Source of the DNA: Speluncibacter jeojiensis
Lineage (GTDB): Bacteria > Actinomycetota > Actinomycetes > Mycobacteriales > Mycobacteriaceae
NCBI RefSeq assembly: GCF_029589495.1
Contig: NZ_JAAIVF010000007.1
Span: 1 to 64,000, forward strand
Direction of reading: 5' to 3'
DNA length: 64,000 nucleotides
Shown here: one piece after another, positions 24,532 to 31,399 of the stretch
How positions within the stretch are numbered: position 1 is the stretch's first letter
Layout: each line of letters opens with the position of its first letter
Translations under genes and position numbers: made by a program
Notes under the pieces: generated by a model
Seen by the model: only the letters and a program-made list of their open reading frames with translations
Told to the model about the DNA's origin: nothing
Databases searched by the model: none

Positions 24532-25031
24532 GTGATCGCCCATCCGCCTTTCCCCTTGAGTCTCATGGTCTGACCGCGTTGCTTGCTGCGACGGAACTTG
24601 TGGATGTGGTCGGTGGGTTCGCCGTGCTCGGCTACGACGGATTCGATGTGGTCGGCGAGCGACGTGTCCGGCGTGAACCATTCGCGGCCGTCCGCGAGGC
24701 AGTGCGCGAAACGGTGGTGCATCTGCCGCTCGGTGTCCTTCGAGCCGGGGTGCACCGCGAGCAGTTGCGTGTCTGGCGGGTAGGCGCGCATCCGCCGGCG
24801 AACGTCCTTCGAGTACCCGATTTTGATTCGGTCGCCGATCCGCGCGTAGTAGACTTCCCCGGCCGAGTAAAGGCCGTGTGCGAGCTTCCCAACGGCGTCG
24901 ACCAGGTCGATGTACGCCCTCCGAGCGGTCGTCCACTCCGCTTTCAGCGTCGCCACGGCCTCGGTGCGGGTGATCGGTTCCAGATCGGTGTCGGTGATGA
25001 GGCGCAAACCTCCGGTGTCAATGTCGGTCAC
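24528..25031 (-). CDS. GIY-YIG-superfamily nuclease-like protein (T5orf172/Mug113 type)
   Basis: 167 residues. 'VYYARIGDRIKIGYSKDVRR' then 'RMRAYPPDTQLLAVHPGS' and 'KDTERQMHHRFAHCLADGRE' (followed by WF) match the T5orf172/Mug113 branch of the GIY-YIG fold: Tyr, the Lys-Ile-Gly-Tyr strand and the Arg and His/Glu positions. Such domains are common in phage accessory genes. Catalytic activity is unproven. The start overlaps the previous stop. Confidence 0.72.
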   Translation of the reverse strand: MTDIDTGGLRLITDTDLEPITRTEAVATLKAEWTTARRAYIDLVDAVGKLAHGLYSAGEVYYARIGDRIKIGYSKDVRRRMRAYPPDTQLLAVHPGSKDTERQMHHRFAHCLADGREWFTPDTSLADHIESVVAEHGEPTDHIHKFRRSKQRGQTMRLKGKGGWAIT

Positions 25032-25360
25032 TGGTCGGCCTCCTCGGTGTTGGTTTCAGCGATGACGGACAGCGTGTAGCCCTCGGGCGCCACGGTCACC
25101 GGATGCGTCGGATGCACCGCCACCGTGATGAAGTCCCCGATCCGCAGGATGATCGACGTTTCGTCGAGTGAATCCGTGACGCTTTCGAGCGGGCCGGCGA
25201 TCAGCGTGCCGTGATAGCGAAGCGCGACGGTCCGGCCGATGTGGTCGCTCCGGTAGGTCGGTTGCCCGTCCATGCCGTTGGTGGCGAGTTCGACCGCGGC
25301 GACCTCGCCGGCGCCGGGGTTGGGGAGTGCGCGCAGTCTCCCCGCGAGTTCGAGCTTCAC
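25028..25360 (-). CDS. Hypothetical phage protein
   Basis: 110 residues. The GTG overlaps the previous stop (GTGA). The protein looks all-beta ('TYRSDHIGRTVALRYHGTLI', 'SIILRIGDFITVAVHPTHPV') with an acidic end (EEADQ). The end codons double as the Shine-Dalgarno for the next gene. No family is recognised. Confidence 0.55.
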   Translation of the reverse strand: MKLELAGRLRALPNPGAGEVAAVELATNGMDGQPTYRSDHIGRTVALRYHGTLIAGPLESVTDSLDETSIILRIGDFITVAVHPTHPVTVAPEGYTLSVIAETNTEEADQ

Positions 25361-25680
25361 TGGTCGGCCTCCTCGGGGGTCCAGAGCACGCGGGCGGGGA
25401 ATGCCTCGTCGTTGAAGGTTGCTGGCGATCCATCACCAGCCGTGAACCAGTGGCCGCGGTCCTTCTGTGCCGCCAGGACGCCGCCGATGGCGACGATCGT
25501 GTAGTCCGGCAGCGCCGCCAGTTCCTCGACGTTCTCGATCACGCGGGGACGGCGGTAGCCAGCGGCCAGGATGTGCTCGGCTGTGTCATGCCAGTCCTTC
25601 GGCACGGTGGACTCGATGATCCACAGCGGCGGACACTCGTTCATCAGCTCGGCCAGGTGGTCACGGTCGGTGTCGCTCAT
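25357..25680 (-). CDS. Hypothetical phage protein
   Basis: 107 residues. The ATG overlaps the previous stop (ATGA). 'HLAELMNECPPLWIIESTVP', 'HILAAGYRRPRVIENVEELA' and 'GHWFTAGDGSPATFNDEAF' give an alpha/beta pattern without a known motif. The last five residues EEADQ and their codons are repeated at the end of the following gene. Confidence 0.55.
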   Translation of the reverse strand: MSDTDRDHLAELMNECPPLWIIESTVPKDWHDTAEHILAAGYRRPRVIENVEELAALPDYTIVAIGGVLAAQKDRGHWFTAGDGSPATFNDEAFPARVLWTPEEADQ

Positions 25681-26084
25681 CGGGTGGCCTCCTCGGCTAG
25701 TTGGGCGGCGGCGCAATCGTCGTGCCACACATGGGTTTCCCACTCTTGGCCATCGTGACCATCGGGCAGTGACGGAAACATGACTCTGTCGAGCTGCCAG
25801 ATCAGCTGCCCGTCCTCGATGGGGTTTGCGCACCGGTCGCACTCGGTGTCCGTCGAGCTCTCGCAGGCGCACACGTCCGGGTTTCGGTCGGTGCACCCAG
25901 TGAAGTCGAACCCGTCAGCCTTGAACGGGGCTGTCGGCTTGTCGGCGATCATGTACCCGGCCTGGTCGAGCGCGGCGAGGATGTTGTCGGCCTTCTGTCG
26001 GTGTGCATCGCCCGCACCGTTGGTGTGCCAGGTGCAGGCGGCTAGCTCAGCGGCGATCACGTCGGCGGGGGTCTGCGCGGTCAC
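25677..26084 (-). CDS. Hypothetical phage protein with Cys cluster
   Basis: 135 residues. The GTG overlaps the previous stop (GTGA). An N-terminal helix ('AAELAACTWHTNGAGDAH') is followed by a Cys-rich middle ('CTDRNPDVCACESSTDTECD' then RC) and 'WETHVWHDDCAAAQLAEEA'. The spacing suggests a zinc-binding knuckle closed by the late His and Cys. The function is unknown. Confidence 0.55.
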   Translation of the reverse strand: MTAQTPADVIAAELAACTWHTNGAGDAHRQKADNILAALDQAGYMIADKPTAPFKADGFDFTGCTDRNPDVCACESSTDTECDRCANPIEDGQLIWQLDRVMFPSLPDGHDGQEWETHVWHDDCAAAQLAEEATR

Positions 26085-26683
26085 GGCAGGACCTCCGTGA
26101 AGGGGCCGTGGGCGGTGTCCCAGTCGGCGCTCAGCTCAAACTCCTCGGACCTGACCCGATGTGGTGGCTCGATCGGGGTCCATGTGCACCCCTGACGGTC
26201 CCGCACCTCGACGTCGTGCGGCACGTCGGCGAGCGAGTCCCAGGCGCGGGCAACGCGGATGCCGGACGGCATGGGTGTGCAGTCGCCGAACCACTTGCGG
26301 GCGTACTCGATGTTCTTCTGGTCTGCCGGGTGGATGGAGTCGGCGCCGCGCAGCGCGATCTGCGTCGCCGCGATCACCTCCGGCCCGATGACCCGTGCCC
26401 TGTCGGGGATCAGGTGGGCCTTGGCGGCGCGGGCGACAGCGATCCAGCTCAGACTGGGCGGCTCATCCGACATCTCGCCCCGGCCGCCCATGTGCCACTC
26501 ATGCCTGAGCACCCGTGCCAGTTCCTCCACCTCCCGGTCAGCGACGGCGTACGCCTCCATGTCCCGAATCACGCCCTCGATGACGGTCATCGCGTGCTCG
26601 CCGATGCCGCAGCCGGACAGGTAGTCGAGGTGTGTCCGCATCGTCTCGGCGGTGATGTCGATCTCGGCGGTCGGCTCGCTCAT
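26081..26683 (-). CDS. Hypothetical phage protein
   Basis: 200 residues. The ATG overlaps the previous stop (ATGA). The N-terminal half is helical ('MRTHLDYLSGCGIGEHAMTV', 'EELARVLRHEWHMGGRG') and the C-terminal half beta-rich ('DVEVRDRQGCTWTPIEPPHR'). No recognised motif or membrane segment. Confidence 0.5.
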   Translation of the reverse strand: MSEPTAEIDITAETMRTHLDYLSGCGIGEHAMTVIEGVIRDMEAYAVADREVEELARVLRHEWHMGGRGEMSDEPPSLSWIAVARAAKAHLIPDRARVIGPEVIAATQIALRGADSIHPADQKNIEYARKWFGDCTPMPSGIRVARAWDSLADVPHDVEVRDRQGCTWTPIEPPHRVRSEEFELSADWDTAHGPFTEVLP

Positions 26684-27432
26684 GCTCGCACCGCCTGCAT
26701 CTGTCCGAGCGCGGTGTCAACGGCGTTGGTGTCGACAGGCTTCTCGTCGAGGCCGGAAATCCGTCGCCATGCGTCGATGGCGTGGTTCGTGAACTCGATG
26801 AGGGCGGCGGACTCGGCAGCGGACTCGGCGGCGGACCAGGCGGCGGACCGGGCGGCGGACTCGGCGGCGGACTCGGCGGCGGACCAGGCGGCGGACCAGG
26901 CGGCGGACTCGGCGGCGGACCAGGCGGCGGACCAGGCGGCGGACTCGGCGGCGGACTCGGCGGCGGACCAGGCGGCGGACCCGGCAGCGGACCGGGCGGC
27001 GGACCAGGCGCTTTCCATCTCACCCTTGGCGACCTTGCGGTGCATCTCGGCGATGCGCTCGATCACGACAGCGCCGTCCTTGTCGGCCGCACGGATCGCA
27101 CCCCACACCGGCGACGTGAGCATCTCCGCCATCCACTCGTGAATCACCGAGTCCGACACGCCTGCGGTGCCGACGGTGCGCCAGCCGAGATCGAGGGCGA
27201 TCACGGCGTTCTCGGGCGACAGGAACCCGTCTGGCCCGGCCAGGTTGTCATTGACCATCTGCACCAGCGACGCCAGCGGACGCGCCGAACAGGACGGGTA
27301 GTCGGTGATCTTGGTGTCACCGTTGATGTAGCTGATGACGTTCATGGCGCAGCCCTTGCCACTGCCGGCGCCGTGCGAGCCCTGCGCGAGACGAAGCGGG
27401 TTGGTGATGCGGGACAGGTCGAGATCGGTCAC
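26680..27432 (-). CDS. Conserved phage protein with long SAAx tetrapeptide repeat
   Basis: 250 residues, GTG start overlapping the previous stop. The N-terminus has 'LAQGSHGAGSGKGCAMNVIS', 'DYPSCSARPLASLVQMVND' and 'ALDLGWRTVGTA', the signature of a conserved actinobacterial and phage family of unknown function (GSH...CxM...P.C..P...ND). Residues about 145-215 are 17 consecutive SAAx units (x is W, E, R, G or L), from 12-bp DNA repeats at roughly 26805-27012. The repeat should make a long Ala-rich helix with regularly spaced Trp and Glu. Length is likely variable by slippage. Confidence 0.65.
   Translation of the reverse strand: MTDLDLSRITNPLRLAQGSHGAGSGKGCAMNVISYINGDTKITDYPSCSARPLASLVQMVNDNLAGPDGFLSPENAVIALDLGWRTVGTAGVSDSVIHEWMAEMLTSPVWGAIRAADKDGAVVIERIAEMHRKVAKGEMESAWSAARSAAGSAAWSAAESAAESAAWSAAWSAAESAAWSAAWSAAESAAESAARSAAWSAAESAAESAALIEFTNHAIDAWRRISGLDEKPVDTNAVDTALGQMQAVRA
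26805..27012. repeat. 12-bp tandem repeat coding for SAAx units
   Basis: Units of the type GCGGAC-CAGGCG or GCGGAC-TCGGCG recur about 17 times in the sequence as given. Because the period is a multiple of three, gain or loss of units keeps the frame open. Confidence 0.85.
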
Positions 27433-27539
27433 AGGGAGCCTCCAAGGGTGAGTAGCTGGCAGATGGTCAGCCGCATAGTCGGGAAGGTGACGGCGTGGCC
27501 GTGGGCAGCCCACGTGCCGGTGGCGGATGTCAGCTCCAT
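27429..27539 (-). CDS. 36-residue phage protein
   Basis: Begins 'MELTSATGTWAAHGHAVTFP' and ends TMRLTICQLLTLGGSL. An AAGGA Shine-Dalgarno lies upstream within the end of the previous small gene, and the stop overlaps the next GTG (GTGA). The function is unknown. Confidence 0.5.
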   Translation of the reverse strand: MELTSATGTWAAHGHAVTFPTMRLTICQLLTLGGSL

Positions 27540-27664
27540 GTTCCGTTCCTTTCGTCGAGCTTCGCGAGGGCCTCGAACATGAGGCCGGTGGTGATGGTCA
27601 CGGCGGCTGCGATGCCGGCGGCGGCGAGTGCGGTCGCCGCGAGGGTGGTCCGCAGGCGGGTCAT
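27530..27664 (-). CDS. 44-residue membrane or exported protein
   Basis: Begins 'MTRLRTTLAATALAAAGIAA' and continues 'AVTITTGLMFEALAKLDER'. The ATG overlaps the previous stop (ATGA). A basic N-terminus followed by a hydrophobic stretch (residues 6-29) is one membrane segment or an uncleaved signal. The function is unknown. Confidence 0.55.
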   Translation of the reverse strand: MTRLRTTLAATALAAAGIAAAVTITTGLMFEALAKLDERNGTWS

Positions 27665-27900
27665 CGGACTGCTCCCGATTGGGCGAGTGCGGCGGCGAGC
27701 ATGTTCCTGATGGCCGCAAACCGCGGGTTACCCACGGCCCGTTCGGTGATGTGCACCCGATCCGAGGTGGTGCGGACCCCTCGCAACTGGTCGGGGTGGG
27801 TGACGATCAGCGCGGCCCGGGCCCGCCAGATGGGGAGCGCAGCGGTGGCGCAGTCCTGACCGTCGCGCAGGTTCAGGGCGACGATCACGTCCCCGTTCAC
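27661..27900 (-). CDS. Hypothetical phage protein
   Basis: 79 residues. The GTG overlaps the previous stop (GTGA). 'GDVIVALNLRDGQDCATAAL' and 'RARAALIVTHPDQLRGVRTT' precede a helical end ('NPRFAAIRNMLAAALAQSG'). No known family. Confidence 0.5.
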   Translation of the reverse strand: MNGDVIVALNLRDGQDCATAALPIWRARAALIVTHPDQLRGVRTTSDRVHITERAVGNPRFAAIRNMLAAALAQSGAVR

Positions 27901-28091
27901 GCGACCACCTCGAGGCGGCTGGTGAACACGGCGACGTCGGTCGAGGACAGGTTCTCGCCGGACGGCCTGTTCGACGGTTCGTCGAGGCGGGTCAGGCCGG
28001 CGTAGTTGCCGACGATCCGGTCGACATGCCAGGTGCCGAGCATGTCGGCGATCGTCACCGTGTCGCCGACTGTGGGGGTAGGGGTTGTCAT
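27897..28091 (-). CDS. Small beta-type phage protein
   Basis: 64 residues, ATG start. 'PTVGDTVTIADMLGTWHVDR', then 'IVGNYAGLTRLD' and 'STDVAVFTSRLEVVA', suggests a small SH3-like barrel. It lies 18 bp after the RusA-like gene. The function is unknown. Confidence 0.5.
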   Translation of the reverse strand: MTTPTPTVGDTVTIADMLGTWHVDRIVGNYAGLTRLDEPSNRPSGENLSSTDVAVFTSRLEVVA

Positions 28092-28109
28092 GGCTTGTGG
28101 TCCTTCGGG

Positions 28110-28487
28110 TTACGGGACGATGGGGGAGCAGTCGACGGCCAGCCACATCTGCGAGCCGACGCCCCTCTCGGCGCGGTGCAAGATCGGCATGATCTTCGAC
28201 ATCCACTCAGGGGTGTCATCGGGGACGAGGCCGGCATCGACCAGGCCGTCGCAGATCGCCTTCAGGTCGCCGACGAGGTTGTCCTCGTCACGACGCCGGT
28301 TGTCGCGGGGCCGATAGTGCAGCTCCACCCGGACGTGGCCGGCCGGTTCGATCTGCCGTTCCCGGATCAGCGTCGCGACGTCGTGCCGGATCTGCGCAAC
28401 CTTCTTCGCCTTCACTCGGTAGTGGTCGCGGCCGTTGAGGGACAGCATCGGTGTCGTCCACGGCAGGGTGATCGTGTGGGCGGCCAT
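28110..28487 (-). CDS. rusA: RusA-like Holliday junction resolvase
   Basis: 125 residues. The ATG overlaps the SSB stop (TGATG). The pattern 'TLPWTTPMLSLNGRDHYRVK', 'RVELHYRPRDNRRRDEDNLV', 'GDLKAICDGLVDAGLVPDD' is the RusA fold with its conserved Asp residues in the 'RRRDEDNL' motif. It resolves recombination intermediates made during phage replication, together with the ERF annealase and SSB of this operon. Confidence 0.85.
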   Translation of the reverse strand: MAAHTITLPWTTPMLSLNGRDHYRVKAKKVAQIRHDVATLIRERQIEPAGHVRVELHYRPRDNRRRDEDNLVGDLKAICDGLVDAGLVPDDTPEWMSKIMPILHRAERGVGSQMWLAVDCSPIVP

Positions 28488-28933
28488 CAGAACGGGGGCT
28501 CCTCGGTCTGCTGCGGCGCGTTCGCGGCACCCCACGGGTCATCCGCTGCCGGAGCGCTGTTCGACGCTCTCGCGGCCTTCTGCGGCTTTGCGGTCGCGTA
28601 CTTCAGCGACGGGCCGATCGAGTCGATCAGCAGCGACGTGGCCGAGCGCTTGTCGCCGGTGTTTCGGTCGGTCCACTGCTCGGTCTTGAGCCGGCCGGTG
28701 ACGACGATCTCGCAGCCCTTTGTCAGCGACTCGGCGACGTTCTCCGCTTCCTGCTTGAACAGGGTTCCGCGGATGAAGAACACGTCGCCGTCGACCCACT
28801 CGTTGCGGTCGCGGTCGAACTTGCGGGCGTTGAACGCGAGGTTCATGGTCGCCACGGCCACGCCCGAGGGTGAGAACCGAAGCTCGGGATCAGCGGTGAG
28901 CCGGCCGGTTCCAGTCATGATGGGCAGGGACAT
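28487..28933 (-). CDS. ssb: Single-stranded DNA-binding protein
   Basis: 148 residues. The ATG overlaps the previous stop (TGATG). An OB fold with 'GTGRLTADPELRFSPSGVAV', 'NEWVDGDVFFIRGTLFKQEA' and 'VTGRLKTEQWTD' spans residues 1-110, followed by a flexible Ala/Pro/Asn tail and the acidic tip EEPPF, the docking site for partner proteins. It serves phage DNA replication and recombination. Confidence 0.92.
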   Translation of the reverse strand: MSLPIMTGTGRLTADPELRFSPSGVAVATMNLAFNARKFDRDRNEWVDGDVFFIRGTLFKQEAENVAESLTKGCEIVVTGRLKTEQWTDRNTGDKRSATSLLIDSIGPSLKYATAKPQKAARASNSAPAADDPWGAANAPQQTEEPPF

Positions 28934-29277
28934 CAGGCATCCTTTCGCGCCGCTTCGAGGGCGGCGATCTTGTCGTCGATTCGTTGGTCGAGCGCGGCCT
29001 CATAGACGCGCCGTTCGTCGGAGGTCATGCGGTCGAGGCGCTCGCGCCGGACTCGGCGCGCGGCCTTGACGATGTCCGCGGGCAGAGGCTTGAACCCGCT
29101 TCCGAACTCGCAGTAGGCGATCGAGACGCCTTCGATCAGGTCCGTGAGCTGCAGCCCGTAGCGGGCGAACACGTCGCCCCACGCGATCGCCATCGCCTCG
29201 CCGCCGTTCGGGAACCACGGGTCGTGCGCGGCGCACTTCGTCAACACCAGGGCGCCGATGCGCTTGTTGTCGCTCAT
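28933..29277 (-). CDS. Small replication-region protein (possible helicase-loader type)
   Basis: 114 residues. The ATG overlaps the initiator stop (ATGA). The protein is all-helical: 'GEAMAIAWGDVFARYGLQLT', 'GSGFKPLPADIVKAARRVRR', 'RVYEAALDQRIDDKIAALEA'. The 'F-x-P-x-x-A-D-I' core after a Trp-containing helix is reminiscent of the G39P-like loader and inhibitor of the SPP1 helicase. The place directly after the initiator fits. This is a weak resemblance. Confidence 0.5.
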   Translation of the reverse strand: MSDNKRIGALVLTKCAAHDPWFPNGGEAMAIAWGDVFARYGLQLTDLIEGVSIAYCEFGSGFKPLPADIVKAARRVRRERLDRMTSDERRVYEAALDQRIDDKIAALEAARKDA

Positions 29278-30080
29278 GAGATCGCCTTCTGGTCGGTGTC
29301 GTTCGCGATCGCGAGCCAGCCGGCAATCTTGTCGTCGTGCCGGGAGCGGCCAGTGGCGCCACGGGCGGGGAGCGGTTCGTCGAGCCAGCCGTCCCGGTTC
29401 AGCCATCCCTCGGCGTACTTCGTGAACTGGTCCTCGCGGTTGGGGTCGGTCGCGTATCGGCTGGCGCCAGCGACCAGCTCGGCATCGTCGGCCCGGCGCC
29501 GAGCGCGGCGCCACGCCTCAAGGGCTTTCCGCTTCCCAGACTTCCGGGGGTACGCGGTCCAGAACTCCTCGAACGCGGCCGGATAGGTCGCGGGGTCGCT
29601 CGACGGCGCAGCCGGTGAGCAAGAGCTCTTTTCCTCTGTTCCCCTGTTCCCCTGTTCCTCTGTTCCAGTCGATGGGGACTCGCGACACTCTCGCGAGGAT
29701 TCCGCGACAACCTCACGAACGGTTGCGTTCTCGCAGGTCGGGAGCGGGTAGCGGGGCTTGTTCGGCCGGTCGATCCGCTGGTGCTTCTCCCAGTTGGTCA
29801 CGTACAGCAGATCCCGCGAATCGACGGTGTAGCGGATGATGCGACGAGCCTCAGAAAGCTGCTGCAACCCTCGCGACACCCTCGCGAATGTCTCGCGAGC
29901 ATCGCGCTCGACGTCATCGGCGAACAGGTCTGTCGTGATCAGTGAAAGCCGGTCCTGCCCAACCCCGTTGTCGTCGACGTACGACCACAGCCCGATGAAC
30001 AGCAGCCGCGTGTCCCAGTCGGCGATCGTCGAGATGTCCTGAGACCGCCAGAACTCGGGCTTGATCGAACGAATCCTCAT
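29274..30080 (-). CDS. Phage replication initiation protein
   Basis: 268 residues, ATG overlapping the previous stop by one base (TGATG). The winged-helix N-terminus 'MRIRSIKPEFWRSQDISTIA' with 'DTRLLFIGLWSYVDDNGVG' is typical of phage replisome-organiser proteins. A Glu/Ser/Thr linker (about residues 135-160) leads to a C-terminal DnaD-like helical part ('FEEFWTAYPRKSGKRKALEA', 'QFTKYAEGWLNRDGW'). The coding DNA holds 11-bp iterons (29679-29722 and 29870-29902), so the gene may contain the origin it acts on. Confidence 0.75.
   Translation of the reverse strand: MRIRSIKPEFWRSQDISTIADWDTRLLFIGLWSYVDDNGVGQDRLSLITTDLFADDVERDARETFARVSRGLQQLSEARRIIRYTVDSRDLLYVTNWEKHQRIDRPNKPRYPLPTCENATVREVVAESSRECRESPSTGTEEQGNRGTEEKSSCSPAAPSSDPATYPAAFEEFWTAYPRKSGKRKALEAWRRARRRADDAELVAGASRYATDPNREDQFTKYAEGWLNRDGWLDEPLPARGATGRSRHDDKIAGWLAIANDTDQKAIS
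29635..29666. repeat. Four 8-bp YCTGTTCC repeats
   Basis: Four contiguous copies at 29635, 29643, 29651 and 29659. They lie in the lowest-GC stretch of the initiator gene, directly beside the first iteron cluster. In the protein they fall in the linker that reads TGTEEQGNRGTEEK. Confidence 0.8.
29679..29722. repeat. 11-bp iterons, cluster 1 (four units)
   Basis: Units start at 29679, 29690, 29701 and 29712 and read CTCGCGACACT, CTCGCGAGGAT, TCCGCGACAAC and CTCACGAACGG. The core TCGCGA recurs every 11 bp, so all copies face the same side of the helix. Eleven is not a multiple of three, so the repeat is not caused by protein repetition. Confidence 0.75.
29870..29902. repeat. 11-bp iterons, cluster 2 (three units)
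   Basis: Units at 29870, 29881 and 29892 read CTCGCGACACC, CTCGCGAATGT and CTCGCGAGCAT. They share the CTCGCGA core and 11-bp period of cluster 1, from which they are 191 bp away start to start. Confidence 0.75.
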
Positions 30081-30181
30081 CAGTTCTTCACCTCCGATCC
30101 GAACGGGCAGAACCCGGCACCGAAGTGCCACTCGTAGACGGCTTCCGACTCGAACTCGAGTCCGCAGATGCACCTGGTCAT
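30080..30181 (-). CDS. 33-residue zinc-finger-like protein
   Basis: Begins MTRCICGLEFESEAVYEWHF and ends with a GFCPFGSEVKN tail. Cys4, Cys6, His19 and Cys25 are spaced like a single small zinc finger. The ATG overlaps the previous stop (ATGA) and its TGA overlaps the initiator ATG (TGATG), so it is coupled to the initiator. It is too short for family assignment. Confidence 0.6.
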   Translation of the reverse strand: MTRCICGLEFESEAVYEWHFGAGFCPFGSEVKN

Positions 30182-30444
30182 GCCGGCCGCCAGGGACTCT
30201 GCGGGTCGCGGCGGACGATCGGGAACGTCGCCTCGCCCTGCGCGCGGGTGATGTCGAGAAAGTCGGCGCACGCCTTCGCGCTGACGCGACGGACACGGGT
30301 GTGCAGGTGCCGATGCGGGGTGTCGCACCACACGCCGACACCGTGCAGACACCCCACGTCGACGACGTCGGCGTTGAGCGTGCAGACGCCCTTGGCGTGC
30401 ACCCAGTCGCCGCATAGCAGGTCCAGCAACGTCGGCGCGCTCAC
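30178..30444 (-). CDS. Hypothetical Cys/His-rich phage protein
   Basis: 88 residues. The GTG overlaps the HNH stop (GTGA). 'LLDLLCGDWVHAKGVCTLNA', 'VVDVGCLHGVGVWCDTPHRH' and 'VSAKACADFLDITRAQGEAT' contain five Cys and several His that could hold zinc. The function is unknown. Confidence 0.5.
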   Translation of the reverse strand: MSAPTLLDLLCGDWVHAKGVCTLNADVVDVGCLHGVGVWCDTPHRHLHTRVRRVSAKACADFLDITRAQGEATFPIVRRDPQSPWRPA

Positions 30445-30800
30445 CACAGCACCTCCTGTTCGACGATGCCGCCGAGGTCTGTCAGCAACACCTGACGGCC
30501 ACGCCACCGCACCGGTACGTGCGCCGGCTCGTCGTTCTGTGACACCAGCCAGCCCGCCCGCAACGCCCGCTCACGGTTCGACTCGATGTGCGCGTGGCAC
30601 ACCCAGCACACGTGCAGCAGCCCGGATGGGAAGTTCGTCGAGTCACGCTTGGTGCCGCCCATGCCTCGGGCACGACGGTGGTGGATCTGGTGCGCGGTCA
30701 GCAGGCACGCGGGCCCGGCGATGACCTCGCAGTCGCCACCGGACCGGGCGAGCAGCGCGTCGACCTGATCCTGCGACGGCCCGGTCTTGCGGCGACTCAT
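30441..30800 (-). CDS. HNH endonuclease-like protein, early region
   Basis: 119 residues. The ATG overlaps the methyltransferase stop (ATGA). 'GGDCEVIAGPACLLTAHQIH', then 'HRRARGMGGTKRDSTNFPSG' and 'LLHVCWVCHAHIESNRERA' form an HNH core with the catalytic His-His pair and a CxxCH knuckle. It differs from the terminase-side HNH and may act in recombination or replication. The substrate is unknown. Confidence 0.72.
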   Translation of the reverse strand: MSRRKTGPSQDQVDALLARSGGDCEVIAGPACLLTAHQIHHRRARGMGGTKRDSTNFPSGLLHVCWVCHAHIESNRERALRAGWLVSQNDEPAHVPVRWRGRQVLLTDLGGIVEQEVLW

Positions 30801-31399
30801 GACGCACTTCCGAAGTTGAGTGCGCCTTGCGCGAGCCGCTTCGCGATGACCTCGCAGTACCGTTCATTGAGCTCGACACCGACGGCCCGGCGCCCGGCGG
30901 TCGCGGCGGCAACGAGGGTGGATCCGCTGCCGGCGAAGGGGTCTGCGATGACCCCGGCCGGGCATTTGTCGATCAGCCGCCACAGCAGGTCGATCGGCTT
31001 CTCGTGCGGGTGCAGGCGCCCGTTCTTCGCGGTCGACTGGACTGGCGGGCAGGTGAGGACGTTGGAGTCCCGTCGCCCGGTGAATCCCTTCCCGAGCACA
31101 TAGATTTCCTGGTCCGACGGCTTCCAGGGGACGGACAGGTCACCCATCCCGAGTGCACCCTTGGTGTCCCAGATCAGTCGGGTGTGGGTGCGTTCGGGGC
31201 GTGGGATGCGCCAGGTGCCGAACACGAGCGCGGGCCGGTCACCCCACGCGGTGAGGGCAGTGTCGCGGGCTGCGGTGTCCTTGTCTCCGAGGATTGATGC
31301 GGCCAGGTCTGCGCGACGGCTACCGGATTGGTAGTCGATGCCGTAGGGCGGGTCGGTGAGCAGCACGTCGGCGTCGAGCCAGCCGTCCAAGATGCTCAT
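30797..31399 (-). CDS. DNA methyltransferase (N4-cytosine or N6-adenine, beta class)
   Basis: 200 residues. Motif IV 'LLTDPPYGIDYQSG' (about residues 13-26) precedes motif I 'ADPFAGSGSTLVAAATAGRR' (about 150-170), the beta-class order; 'VGVELNERYCEVIAKRL' follows as the cofactor-side acidic strand. It methylates DNA using S-adenosylmethionine. The target-recognition part is short, typical of phage orphan enzymes, which may protect phage DNA from host restriction. The start overlaps the previous stop (ATGA). Confidence 0.88.
   Translation of the reverse strand: MSILDGWLDADVLLTDPPYGIDYQSGSRRADLAASILGDKDTAARDTALTAWGDRPALVFGTWRIPRPERTHTRLIWDTKGALGMGDLSVPWKPSDQEIYVLGKGFTGRRDSNVLTCPPVQSTAKNGRLHPHEKPIDLLWRLIDKCPAGVIADPFAGSGSTLVAAATAGRRAVGVELNERYCEVIAKRLAQGALNFGSAS

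Noticed and set aside
26805-27012. 12-bp repeat array as a possible CRISPR or satellite
   Set aside because: Units are contiguous without spacers and encode an in-frame SAAx repeat in a gene fixed by overlaps at both ends. No CRISPR-like array was seen anywhere in the window.
30441-31399. HNH gene plus methyltransferase as a restriction-modification system
   Set aside because: The HNH protein is a short phage-type domain without target-recognition parts, and both sit inside the coupled replication operon. An orphan methyltransferase is more likely.
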